DNA of 64,000 nt from Segniliparus sp051660745. Its GTDB lineage: Bacteria > Actinomycetota > Actinomycetes > Mycobacteriales > Mycobacteriaceae. Positions 34,681 through 42,912 of this stretch are shown here, piece after piece (the first letter of the stretch is position 1; every line of letters begins with the position of its first letter). Location: assembly GCF_051660745.1 (NCBI RefSeq), contig NZ_JBOFQF010000017.1, positions 62,001 to 126,000 on the forward strand. The letters are read 5' to 3'. The notes beneath the pieces were generated by a model. That model was not told the DNA's origin and made no database searches. It saw only the letters and a program-made list of their open reading frames with translations. The position numbers and the translations under genes were made by a program.

Positions 34681-36129
34681 CTATCGTCGAGGTAGCAGGA
34701 CAGCCGTCCCTAAGGCCATGACCGCTAATAAAGATCCTGCGATCACAAAACTCTCCTGCATGCCCGACGAAAAATTCCTTGCGAGGAGCGCGCCGAAGAC
34801 AGCGATGCTCATCGCGCCGCCGGTTTGCCTGCTGGTGTTGAACAGCGCGGCGGCTGTGCCTGCCCGCTCGACGGCAACGCTGTCGAGCATGAGGGAGGTC
34901 AGCGCAGGTGTGGCGAGAGCGCCGCCGATACCCAACGGGACCATGAGCAGTGCGGTGATCCACGAGGGAGTCGAGATGTCGACGGCGAGCAGTCCTCCGC
35001 AGGCGAGGGCGCCTACCAGAAGTCCTGCGACGATGACTGCCCTCGGTCCGTATCGATCGACTGCGCGGGGCGATAGATAGTTGAAATTCGCGGTGATGAG
35101 CGCCATTGGCGCGAACATCAGTCCTGCGGAGAACGCCGACTGCGCTCGCTGCTCTTGGAAGAACAGGCTGAGCACGAACACTCCTCCGTAGAACGCCGTG
35201 TTGAGGGCGAAGCCTGCGACGGCAGGCACGACCACGCCCCGGTGGCGGAAGAGCTCCAGCGGCAGCATGGGCGCGCGCCCCCGGGCTTCGACGATGACGA
35301 AACCGACTCCGGCCAACACGGCGCCTATGATCGCGGCCAACACCATTGGGGAGAGCCCGTCGCTGCCGCCTTCGATCACAGCGAAGGTGAGCGATGCGAG
35401 GGAGAGAACCGCCAGAACCTGCCCCGGCAGGTCGAAGGAGGTGTTTCCCTGGGGCGAACGCGCCGCTCGGAGAAGGAGCAGGAACCCGATGATCCCGGCG
35501 GGAGCGTTGAGGCAGAAGACGGCGCGCCAGCTCCATTCGGTTGTGAGGAGCCCGCCAAGAACGGGACCTGCGGCGATGGCCACGGCGCCGCCGACGGTCC
35601 AGAGCGCGACGCCGCGTGCTCGCGCGCTCGGCTCCGGGAAAGCCTGCCGGATTAAGGCGAGGGAGGAAGGCACCATCGCTGCGGCCGCGACACCTTGCAC
35701 GACGCGCGCCGCGATGAGCGTTGCGAGGGTCGGAGCCGCGCCGCAAGCGAGCGAGGCGAGGGTGAAGACGCCCAATCCCCAGCCGTACGCCCGCCGTGCG
35801 CCGACCCGGTCGGAGAGCGAGCCTGCGGAGAGCATGAGCGCGGCGAACATCAACGTGTAGCTGTCGACGACCCACTGGAGCCCTGAGAGCGAGCCTTGGA
35901 ACTCTCTGCCTATGGCGGGTAGTGCCACGTTGACGCCGGAGACGTCGATCGTGATGATGAAGAAGCCGAGGACGGAGGCGGCCAGAGCTGCGACGGCGGA
36001 GCCCTTTTGCGGCGTCCCGGCCATGAGGCCGGGTTGCTCGAGGCTGGCGGCCGCTGCTTGCCCAGGCCCGTCCTGGGCGCCTCCGCTCTTCACAGAGCGG
36101 GCCTCGGTCTCAGATCGCGCGAGGGTCAT
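34681..36129 (-). CDS. MFS drug exporter, DHA2 (14-span) family
   Basis: A 482-residue proton antiporter of the EmrB/QacA type. The N-terminal half has the motifs LDxTxVNVALP-like (ITIDVSGVNVALPAIG), LQWVVDSYTLMFAALMLSAGSLSDRVGARR, and RVVQGVAAAAMVPSSLALI; antiporter motif C is PVLGGLLTTEWSWRAVFCLNAPAG. It ends with LLPRR. The ATG at 36129 has AGGAG nine to ten bases upstream. It is divergent from an XRE-type regulator that probably controls it. Confidence 0.9.
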   Translation of the reverse strand: MTLARSETEARSVKSGGAQDGPGQAAAASLEQPGLMAGTPQKGSAVAALAASVLGFFIITIDVSGVNVALPAIGREFQGSLSGLQWVVDSYTLMFAALMLSAGSLSDRVGARRAYGWGLGVFTLASLACGAAPTLATLIAARVVQGVAAAAMVPSSLALIRQAFPEPSARARGVALWTVGGAVAIAAGPVLGGLLTTEWSWRAVFCLNAPAGIIGFLLLLRAARSPQGNTSFDLPGQVLAVLSLASLTFAVIEGGSDGLSPMVLAAIIGAVLAGVGFVIVEARGRAPMLPLELFRHRGVVVPAVAGFALNTAFYGGVFVLSLFFQEQRAQSAFSAGLMFAPMALITANFNYLSPRAVDRYGPRAVIVAGLLVGALACGGLLAVDISTPSWITALLMVPLGIGGALATPALTSLMLDSVAVERAGTAAALFNTSRQTGGAMSIAVFGALLARNFSSGMQESFVIAGSLLAVMALGTAVLLPRR

Positions 36130-36265
36130 TGCGTTGCTCCTGTTGTGGCTGTTCGGGTGAAGTCTTGGTATGAGCTTGCCTGATGGGGGCGGCGCCCGGC
36201 AGGCCGGATTGTGCGGGGGAGCGTGGTGCCTGGCCCTCGTACGCCCTCCCAACATGACGATTCTT

Positions 36266-36280
36266 TGCCATAATCGAAGG
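36266..36280 (+). promoter_or_regulatory. Extended -10 element giving a leaderless regulator transcript
   Basis: TGCCATAAT ends at 36274, seven bases before the ATG at 36281. The start of transcription would coincide with the start codon, and no ribosome binding site is at a useful distance; leaderless messages are common in actinobacteria. Confidence 0.45.
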
Positions 36281-37153
36281 ATGACCGAAGGCACGGAACT
36301 GGGCCGTTTCCTCCGTGCCCGACGTGCGCAGGTCCGGCCACAAGACGTGGGCCTGCCGCTGGGCACGGGCATTCGCCGCACTCCGGGGCTGCGTCGTGAG
36401 GAATTGGCGACGTTGGCTGGGGTCAGCGTCGACTACTACACGCGGTTGGAGCGCGGACGCGAGACCAGGCCTTCGCCTGCGGTCGTCGCCGCGCTCAGCG
36501 AGGTGCTGCAGCTTTCCGGCGACGCGTTGCGCAGGTTGCACGAGCTGGTGGCGCTCGCTTCGGGTCGCGCTCTGGCGCCAGAATCCGGGCCGACTCGTGC
36601 GGTGCGCGAGTCCGTCCTCGCTCTCTTGGACACGTTGCGCCCATCGCCCGCGTACGTCGTCAGCCGGACGAACGACCTGCTGGCGGCCAATCGTTCGGGC
36701 TTGCGGCTGTTCCCGGGGATCACGGACTGGCCGAGAGAGCAGCGCAACACGACTCGGTATATGTTTTTGCATCCGGTGGCACGCACGCTGTACCGAGACT
36801 GGGAGAAGATGACCGCGCATAGCGCCGCCCATCTTCGCGCGATAGCAGGCGCCGATCCCGATATCCCGGACTTGGCCCAGCTGGTCGGCGAGCTCATGAT
36901 GAAGAGTCCGCAGTTCGCCCGGCTGTGGGAGCGGTATGACGTGCAACAAGCGCGTGGCGGCGATCATAAGGACTTCCAGCACCCGGAAGTCGGCTGCATG
37001 CGTCTCACCTTCGAGGTGATGACGATCCAACATACGGATGGGCAGCGTTTGGTCACCTACCAGGCGGCTCGCGGCACCTCGGACTACGACGCGATGCTGC
37101 TCCTGGATATGGCCAGCCCCGCAGCGGCCGAGCTGGCGGAGAGGGCGGAGTAG
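36281..37153 (+). CDS. XRE-family regulator with MmyB-like ligand domain
   Basis: A 290-residue protein. Helix-turn-helix at residues 1-70 (GIRRTPGLRREELATLAGVSVDYYTRLERGRETRPSPAVV), then a PAS-like MmyB domain (PAYVVSRTNDLLAANRSGLRLFPG; DWEKMTAHSAAHLRAIAG; VGCMRLTFEVMTIQHTDGQRLVTYQA) known to bind fatty acid-like ligands in this family. Divergent from the MFS exporter at a distance of 151 bases, so it is the probable regulator of that exporter. Confidence 0.9.
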   Translation: MTEGTELGRFLRARRAQVRPQDVGLPLGTGIRRTPGLRREELATLAGVSVDYYTRLERGRETRPSPAVVAALSEVLQLSGDALRRLHELVALASGRALAPESGPTRAVRESVLALLDTLRPSPAYVVSRTNDLLAANRSGLRLFPGITDWPREQRNTTRYMFLHPVARTLYRDWEKMTAHSAAHLRAIAGADPDIPDLAQLVGELMMKSPQFARLWERYDVQQARGGDHKDFQHPEVGCMRLTFEVMTIQHTDGQRLVTYQAARGTSDYDAMLLLDMASPAAAELAERAE

Positions 37154-37350
37154 CTGCTGCCGTCCGGTCCCAGCGAGGCTGGGCAGGACGAGAGTTTTTT
37201 TCCGCACCCCCTCACCTCCTCGCTTGCGATCAGGCGCCTTGCCGTGATCGGAATTCGTGGCCGCAGCTTTCGCCTGCCTGCGCGCGCGTCGGGCACGTAG
37301 CCCTCAGGCCGAGACAGCTCCGTCAATAGACTGCCTCCTCGCCGCGTGTT

Positions 37351-37400
37351 CTGCGCGCAAAAAAGCGCGCAGTTAGTTGCACGGCAGGTTGCTGCGCGCT
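37351..37400 (+). promoter_or_regulatory. Mutually exclusive hairpins in the leader of the biosynthetic cluster
   Basis: CTGCGCGC (37351-37358), GCGCGCAG (37365-37372) and CTGCGCGC again (37392-37399) lie in order, so the middle segment can pair with either side. The first hairpin has a loop of six A, the second a loop of 19 bases. This looks like an attenuator-style switch about 150 bases before the first gene. The rest of 37154-37545 holds nothing I can identify. Confidence 0.5.
37371..37398 (+). repeat. 28-base leader repeat, copy 1
   Basis: CAGTTAGTTGCACGGCAGGT plus TGCTGCGC. A second copy differing at four positions is at 38961-38988 (CAGCTAGTTGCGCGACAAGT plus TGCTGCGC), again in the leader of a cluster gene. 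Confidence 0.6.
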
Positions 37401-37545
37401 TCATTGGCTTCTGTTCGACCGGCGAAGCGGACAGACTTGGTGGGCAGACGCAGCTCGAAGGGGTCCGCAGAAGGCGCGACGCGGGTTGTGCGGCTGCCTC
37501 CTCGGCTCGGGGACGTGGCGGCCTGTGGAATGGAAACGAGAAAAC

Positions 37546-38967
37546 ATGCTAGAAGTCGCGGCGTTGGGCCCCTCTGGGCAGTATATGACTCGGAAACGGA
37601 TCCTTGTCCCCGATGCGGCTGGGGATCCGGCGCTGCAATTGGCCAGTGTGCCGGGCCTGGTGCTCGTGGATTGGGTCGAGAGCTTGCGCCGGACCGCTGC
37701 TTTGCCGGAAGAAGAGTTGCGGGAGGTGTTCCTCGAGGCTGCCCGAGTTTTCGAGGAGCACGAGATCCTGGGAGACAACCTTCACGCGCACGAACTGCGC
37801 GTGGCCCGGTTGACGGGTACGCCTCTCTCAATTGTTCGAGAGTGCGACCGGATGATCTCCGCGAAATTGAGGGATGTGTGGCGCACGGTCCGGCTGGCTG
37901 CTCCGGCTGGCTGCGCGGGCCTGGAGGACGAGCCTCTCGCCGGTGCTGTCTGGCGCCGGGTCGGCGATGTCTTCGCTGTGAATGCCGCGGGCAACAGCCC
38001 CGCTGTCCACGCTTCCTGGCTTGAGGCCTTGGCACTGGGGTACCGGGTCGTGGTCCGTCCTTCCAACCGGGATCCGCTCACCGCTTTCCGCCTTGTCACA
38101 GCTCTGCGTCTCGCTGGTCTGCCGAACGAGCACGTGGTGATGGCTCCGGGGGGCCACGATATAGCGGATGTGCTTGTCGAACGTTCCGATTGCGCGATGG
38201 TCTACGGCGGCCAGGCCGTGGTCGATAAATACCGGAGCCGCAGTGATGTTTTGACGCAGGGCCCGGGCAGGTCGAAGCTCGTCGTCGCGAAGGACTCCGA
38301 CCGTCGTTCAGGGTTCGCAATCGCGCTGGAGGGCGTCCTCTACCACGCGGGCACAGCATGCACATCGACCACTGGGATCCTCGTCGAGGACGATTCTCCC
38401 GGTTTCGCCGCTGAACTGGCGGAGGCGCTTGGGCAGGTGGAGGTTGCGCCGCCCTGGCATGAGGAGGCGGTCTTGCCCGCGCTGCCGGGCGATGGGGCCG
38501 AACGCTTGGTGTCTGCCGTGCTCAACGCGGCGGATCCGGATTCAGTGCTGTTGCGGCCGAGAGTGGAGCGCATTGGGACCGAGGGGATGGCTGTCGTCAC
38601 CCCAGCGGTCATAAAGCTGTCCTCCCCGCAGGATCCGTTGTTGGGCTACGAGGTCCCGTTCCCCTGCGCGTGGGTGGCCCCGTTCGACCGGAGGAGGCCG
38701 GAGGTGCTGAGAGATTCGCTTGTGGTGTCGCTGCACACCAGCGACGCCGCGTTAGTCCGTCGCGTTTCGGCATTGGCGACAGTGGCGAACGTGTATTGCG
38801 GGAAGCCGACGTCGTGGTCGCATCCGGATGTCCCGCACGATGCGTTCCTCGGCGAGTTCATCATGCGGTCGAAAGGGTTCGCGCTCGACGAGGAGATGCG
38901 GACGTGCGCTGGTGCAGGGGCCGCCGCGCAACGTGGAGAGCACAAGGCGAGAGCACGGTGCAGCTAG
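37546..38967 (+). CDS. LuxC-like acyl/aryl reductase (ALDH superfamily)
   Basis: A 473-residue protein of the aldehyde dehydrogenase fold, closest in style to LuxC acyl reductases, which take an acyl group from an adenylating partner and reduce it to an aldehyde with NADPH. Cofactor region FAVNAAGNSPAVHASWLEAL and VVRPSNRDPLTAFRLV; catalytic Cys272 in YHAGTACTSTTG; C-terminal NVYCGKPTSW. The start at 37546 has GGAAACGAG upstream and is nearer the usual size than the longer frame. First gene of the plus arm of the cluster. LuxE/PaaK-like partners lie at 39101 and 44725. Confidence 0.75.
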   Translation: MLEVAALGPSGQYMTRKRILVPDAAGDPALQLASVPGLVLVDWVESLRRTAALPEEELREVFLEAARVFEEHEILGDNLHAHELRVARLTGTPLSIVRECDRMISAKLRDVWRTVRLAAPAGCAGLEDEPLAGAVWRRVGDVFAVNAAGNSPAVHASWLEALALGYRVVVRPSNRDPLTAFRLVTALRLAGLPNEHVVMAPGGHDIADVLVERSDCAMVYGGQAVVDKYRSRSDVLTQGPGRSKLVVAKDSDRRSGFAIALEGVLYHAGTACTSTTGILVEDDSPGFAAELAEALGQVEVAPPWHEEAVLPALPGDGAERLVSAVLNAADPDSVLLRPRVERIGTEGMAVVTPAVIKLSSPQDPLLGYEVPFPCAWVAPFDRRRPEVLRDSLVVSLHTSDAALVRRVSALATVANVYCGKPTSWSHPDVPHDAFLGEFIMRSKGFALDEEMRTCAGAGAAAQRGEHKARARCS

Positions 38968-38988
38968 TTGCGCGACAAGTTGCTGCGC
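38961..38988 (+). repeat. 28-base leader repeat, copy 2
   Basis: Matches 37371-37398 at 24 of 28 positions. It overlaps the stop codon of the LuxC-like gene and lies about 115 bases before the next start. A dyad similar to the first copy is only partly kept (TGCAG...CTGCGCA). Confidence 0.6.
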
Positions 38989-39100
38989 AGCCGGAGGGCA
39001 GAATTTTCGTCCCGGGCGAATCAGACTGGAAGAGCGGAAGTATTCAGCGCAAGACGTGGTCTCCAATGCAATGGGAGGCCTGGCGAGTCAGGAGTGGCAT

Positions 39101-40444
39101 ATGAAAATTAGCTCCAAAAGCGACCTAGATTTTCTGGAGCACATCCAATGGGAGGCGACTTCGGCAGCTCATGACGACGTGTTCTACGAGAGGAAGCTCA
39201 CCGAAGCGTGGGGTCGCGCCCGCCAGGCTCCCGCGTATTCCTCGCTCCCCGAATTCTCGGCGCAGGCGTTCAAGGACTTGCCGGTGACATCGAAGGAGAA
39301 GCTGAAGGCGCTTCCTTTGGAGTTCGCGCGAGTGGGGGTGGGCGCTGCGCTGAAGTACTACCAGACCACTGGCACCACGGGAGTCCCCACGCCGACTCCG
39401 CGAACCCTGTTGGACGCCATCGCGAACACGGTGTCAGTCGCCGAAGCGTGGCGGACCCTGCTGGCCGCAGGCGAGCATCGCGCGTTGATCCTGCTTCCTT
39501 CCGATATCGTGCCGGTGGCGGACCTCGTCGTCGGCGTGTGCGAGTTTCTGGCATTGCCGCATGTGAAGGCGTACCCGTTCACCGCAGGAATCTCTGACTG
39601 GGACCGCATCGTCGCCTTGTGGGAAGTGTTCGAGCCGACCGTTCTTTTCCTGTCCCCGGGGGTGCTCTTGCAGTTCTCACAGATTCTGAAGCGGCGCGGA
39701 CTGCTGGACCGAATGCGGTCTTCGGTCCAGAACCTGATGCTGTTGGGCGAGGTCAGCACTCCGGAACTGCGGCAGATGGTCGGACAGTGGTGGGAGGCCC
39801 GTGTCTACGACGCCAGCTACGGAAGCACGGAGAGCGGAACGTTGGCCGCGGCGTGCGTCCACGACCGTATGCACCTCATCGGCGGGTCGAACTATTTCGA
39901 GATCATGAGCAACGAGGTCGTCTCCGAAGCTCGAGCAGGTCGGAGCGGACGACTGGTCGTCACGCCGCTCAACAACGACGCCCGCCCGCTGCTGCGCCTG
40001 GATATGGGCGACGAGGTGACCTTCGAGGAGGGGTGCCCCTGCGGGGCGGACTCGCTCGTGCTGACCGTGCACGGCCGGGGCAGCGACGGGACCGCGATCA
40101 AGGGAGCACAGGTGCGGACTCGCGACCTTGAGAGCCTCGTCTACTCGGCCCATGACGTTATGGGCTATTTGATCGAGATCAGCGAGGACGGCTCGTGGTC
40201 TCGGCTGCTGCTCGAACGGGACCCTTCCGTTGATCGCGAGACCGAGGACGTGCGAGCGCGGTCTGTGCAGCAGCGGACAGAGAGCCAGTTCGGCTTCGTC
40301 TGGGATGAAGTGCGCTTTGTCAACCGGCTGCCAGCCGTCACGAAAAGCGGTGGCTCCCAGAAAAGCTGGAAGCGCTCCAACTTCCGTGTGCTTGACGGAG
40401 AAGCCTCGCGGCTGGCCTCAACTTTTGAGGAGGTCGGGGCGTGA
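39101..40444 (+). CDS. PaaK/LuxE-like adenylate-forming enzyme
   Basis: A 447-residue enzyme related to phenylacetate-CoA ligase and LuxE. The P-loop is KYYQTTGTTGVPTPTPRTL (about 85-103), followed by the substrate-pocket stretch LLGEVSTPELRQMVG, YDASYGSTESGTLA, a zinc-like knuckle CPCGADSLVL, and C-terminal hinge GRGSDGTAIKGAQVRTRDLESLVY. It activates a carboxylic acid, probably aromatic, as adenylate. ATG at 39101 has AGGAG six bases before it; the longer frame overlaps the LuxC-like gene and is rejected. Its end overlaps the next gene by four bases. Confidence 0.8.
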   Translation: MKISSKSDLDFLEHIQWEATSAAHDDVFYERKLTEAWGRARQAPAYSSLPEFSAQAFKDLPVTSKEKLKALPLEFARVGVGAALKYYQTTGTTGVPTPTPRTLLDAIANTVSVAEAWRTLLAAGEHRALILLPSDIVPVADLVVGVCEFLALPHVKAYPFTAGISDWDRIVALWEVFEPTVLFLSPGVLLQFSQILKRRGLLDRMRSSVQNLMLLGEVSTPELRQMVGQWWEARVYDASYGSTESGTLAAACVHDRMHLIGGSNYFEIMSNEVVSEARAGRSGRLVVTPLNNDARPLLRLDMGDEVTFEEGCPCGADSLVLTVHGRGSDGTAIKGAQVRTRDLESLVYSAHDVMGYLIEISEDGSWSRLLLERDPSVDRETEDVRARSVQQRTESQFGFVWDEVRFVNRLPAVTKSGGSQKSWKRSNFRVLDGEASRLASTFEEVGA

Positions 40445-42192
40445 GCGCATCGGGTATCCGCGTCGACAGGTACGGGCCGCTGATCGATCCCGTCCCGGCA
40501 GTGTCTGGCGATCCCGATCTGTGGTGCACATACGCCGCTGTGCGCACGTTGCGCTGGTTGGACCGGGTAGGCGATATTCCGGGGGCGGACGAGGTGGCGG
40601 GCTTCCTGGCCTCCCGGCGGAATTCTGATGGAGGCTACGCCTGGTCTCCTGGCATGAATTCCGACGCATGGGCGACGTACTACTGCACGCAGGCTATGCG
40701 TGACATAGGCAGTATGGCTTTGTCGGAGGCAGATCGGCCGAGTTCGTCTTGGCTCTGGGGAGCTCGCAACGCGGACGGCGGGTTCGCGATGTCGCCGGGG
40801 CAGGCTTCCGACGTGTGGGCCACATACTATGCCGTCCGCACCCTTGTGGAAATCCATGGCGAGCCGATTCCCCCGGACTTGCGGGACTGGCTGGGCGCCC
40901 TCCAAGCGGAAGATGGCGGGCTGGTCTGGAGCCCTGCGCACGCTGCGGACGGAAAATCCGATGCGCGCGCCTGCTACTACGCGATCACAGCGTGGGCTGC
41001 GGCAGGCGGCGGCTCTCTCCCGTGGGATCGTGCTCGATTGATCGCCTGGCTCCAAGACAGGCAAAGCCAGGCAGGGGGGTTCACGTTCCAGGCGGGCGAC
41101 CGCACGGACTGCTTGTGGGCCACTTTCCGGGCCACAAGCGCTCTGCGGAGTTTGGGGGAGTATCCGCGAGACCGCGAGGCATGTGTGGCTTGGATCCGCG
41201 AGCGGCTCTCGCCGGGAGGCTCGTTCACGCGTTGGCCCGGATACCCGGTCCAGGACGTATGGGCCGCGTTCTGCGGCGTGGGGGCGTTGCGGGCGCTCGG
41301 GGACGACGCCAGCGACATCGCGGATCGAGTCGTCGAGGCCGTTCTGTCCTTCCAGATCCCCTCTAGCGGCTTCACCTACCGGTCTCCTGGGCAGGCGGCA
41401 GACGCGCTCACAACATCGGCGCAGCTGTTGTCCGGGGCAACACCGCCGAACACTGATCCAGATCAAATAATTCGCTGGCTGGAGAGCTGCAGGATGCCGA
41501 ACGAGGACGGCGTCATGTACATGCCGGGACGCGGCAGTGAAGTCCGCTGCACGTTGTGGGCGCTGAGCGCTGGTGCTTTCGCCTCTGACGCCGAGGCGCT
41601 GAACCGCATCGTGGACTGGCTCGTGGGCTCGATCCAGAATCCCGATGGCGGATTCGGCTACTGGGAGGGCAGGGCTTCGGACCTTGTGTCGACATCTGCG
41701 TCCGCTGAGATCTTGCATCTCGCCGGTGTGGAGCGGGAAGCGCCGGTGATGAAGGCCATCGCAGGATTCGTCTCTTCCTGCGAGACGGCTCCCGGCGAGT
41801 ACGCCAATGTCCCGGGCGGAAGAGCGACGTCGCGGTCGACGTTGCAGGCTTTGCGCGTCCTCCAGCGAGCTGGCGTTTCCCACGGCGAGCTCGTCGAAGA
41901 GGCTCTGTCCCGGCATCGGGTGCGTGGCGGAGGCTTCGCGAACGAAGGCCGCCGTCTGCCGGATTTGCTGACGACGTACGAAGCCGTCCTCACGGCAGAC
42001 TTGTTCGGCGTGGAAACGGATGCCGAGCACCTCGGCAAGTTCATCGAGAGCGTACGCGCCGAGACAGGCGGCTTCGCCTGGACTCCGTTGATGAAGACGA
42101 GCGGCGGCCCCCTCGCCGACTGTTTGGGCCGTTGCCTCGACGTGCGCAGAGCTGATCGTTCGGCGCCGCTGCCCGCGCTCACCATCTCGTGA
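40441..42192 (+). CDS. Alpha/alpha-toroid protein with prenyltransferase/terpene-cyclase-type repeats
   Basis: A 583-residue protein made of at least nine repeats, each with a glycine-rich turn and an aromatic helix start, for example GGYAWSPGMNSDAWATYYCT, GGFAMSPGQASDVWATYYAV, GGFTFQAGDRTDCLWATFRA and GGFGYWEGRASDLVSTSASA. This is the pattern of the alpha/alpha barrel of prenyltransferase beta subunits and squalene/hopene cyclases. I do not see the DxDD motif of class II cyclases, and zinc ligands of prenyltransferases are not certain. Start is GTG with a GTGA overlap with the preceding gene. In an ACP-containing cluster it may be a carrier-bound substrate cyclase or a binding scaffold; the activity is unknown. 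Confidence 0.75.
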   Translation: MSASGIRVDRYGPLIDPVPAVSGDPDLWCTYAAVRTLRWLDRVGDIPGADEVAGFLASRRNSDGGYAWSPGMNSDAWATYYCTQAMRDIGSMALSEADRPSSSWLWGARNADGGFAMSPGQASDVWATYYAVRTLVEIHGEPIPPDLRDWLGALQAEDGGLVWSPAHAADGKSDARACYYAITAWAAAGGGSLPWDRARLIAWLQDRQSQAGGFTFQAGDRTDCLWATFRATSALRSLGEYPRDREACVAWIRERLSPGGSFTRWPGYPVQDVWAAFCGVGALRALGDDASDIADRVVEAVLSFQIPSSGFTYRSPGQAADALTTSAQLLSGATPPNTDPDQIIRWLESCRMPNEDGVMYMPGRGSEVRCTLWALSAGAFASDAEALNRIVDWLVGSIQNPDGGFGYWEGRASDLVSTSASAEILHLAGVEREAPVMKAIAGFVSSCETAPGEYANVPGGRATSRSTLQALRVLQRAGVSHGELVEEALSRHRVRGGGFANEGRRLPDLLTTYEAVLTADLFGVETDAEHLGKFIESVRAETGGFAWTPLMKTSGGPLADCLGRCLDVRRADRSAPLPALTIS

Positions 42193-42204
42193 AAGGAAAA
42201 GAAC

Positions 42205-42621
42205 GTGCCGACCGTGGAAGTGACTAGCAGCCCGCTCACACCGTCCGCCCGGCTGAAGGCAGCCGTGCGGCTGACTCGATGGCTTGCGGACAACGGTTCG
42301 GACCCGGCCCATGTCGTGGTGATGTTCAAGAGCACCGACCCCATGGCGTACTTCGTCGGGGGAGCGCCGTTGACGAGCTATCAGGACGCGAACGCCGAGG
42401 CCAAACAGGCGCGCTGGGCTTATGTGGTCTGCCATATCCATCCTGGCAGAGGCAAAGCTTACTGTGCCCGCCTCGCGGAAGAGGCTCGCGAGGCGCTCGG
42501 AATGGGGGGCGGCGCGGGCAACTGCCTCGTCCGTTTCGAGCCCACTGAGCCGGAACGAGTTTTCTACCTCCAAGACGGATCGATGGTGAACGCCGGCTCT
42601 GTTCCGGCGGGCAGCAACTGA
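42205..42621 (+). CDS. Tautomerase-superfamily protein (MSAD/CHMI-like)
   Basis: A 138-residue protein beginning Met-Pro (PTVEVTSSPLTPSARLKAA), with AHVVVMFKSTDPMAYFVGG after it. This is the signature of the tautomerase fold, in which Pro-1 (after Met removal) is the catalytic base or acid. Size suits the malonate semialdehyde decarboxylase / hydroxymuconate isomerase groups. GTG start with AAAGGA seven bases upstream. It could catalyse keto-enol shifts, decarboxylation or hydration of an intermediate. Substrate unknown. Confidence 0.65.
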   Translation: MPTVEVTSSPLTPSARLKAAVRLTRWLADNGSDPAHVVVMFKSTDPMAYFVGGAPLTSYQDANAEAKQARWAYVVCHIHPGRGKAYCARLAEEAREALGMGGGAGNCLVRFEPTEPERVFYLQDGSMVNAGSVPAGSN

Positions 42622-42639
42622 AGAGAAAGGCAAAGAATT

Positions 42640-42912
42640 ATGCAAACTGCCAATGCGGCCGACACGGAGAAACGTGTGCGCTCGATTTTGGAGAAACGCT
42701 TCGGCGAGGCTGCTGTCCTGCTCGGGGCGGATGTGGCGCTCGCTGAAGGCCTTCCGAACTTCGACAGCTTGGCGGGCATGGAGTTCATCACCGCTGTCGA
42801 GGAGGAGTTCGATATCGAGGTCGATTTTGTCGACGATGATGTGCGCTACAGTTTCAGCACGTTGGACCGGGTCGTCGAATACATTGCCGAACGCGTGGAG
42901 GACCAGGGCTGA
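42640..42912 (+). CDS. Acyl carrier protein
   Basis: A 90-residue discrete carrier protein with four helices. Ser43 in PNFDSLAGMEFI is the phosphopantetheine site (DSL), and the acidic helix three (VEEEFDIEVDFVDDDV) is typical. It is read as one unit with the ANL ligase (overlap TGATG), so that ligase is its most likely loading enzyme. No phosphopantetheinyl transferase is present in the window. Confidence 0.93.
   Translation: MQTANAADTEKRVRSILEKRFGEAAVLLGADVALAEGLPNFDSLAGMEFITAVEEEFDIEVDFVDDDVRYSFSTLDRVVEYIAERVEDQG

Noticed and set aside
34230..34721. 163-residue plus-strand frame with RPDELAAKVGHAVMVLRREE
   Set aside because: Upstream half is tandem repeat and it runs into the exporter gene on the other strand; kept only as part of the relic region.
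36110..37207. 365-residue minus-strand frame opposite the XRE regulator
   Set aside because: Shadow of the regulator gene, whose HTH and ligand domain are clear on the plus strand.
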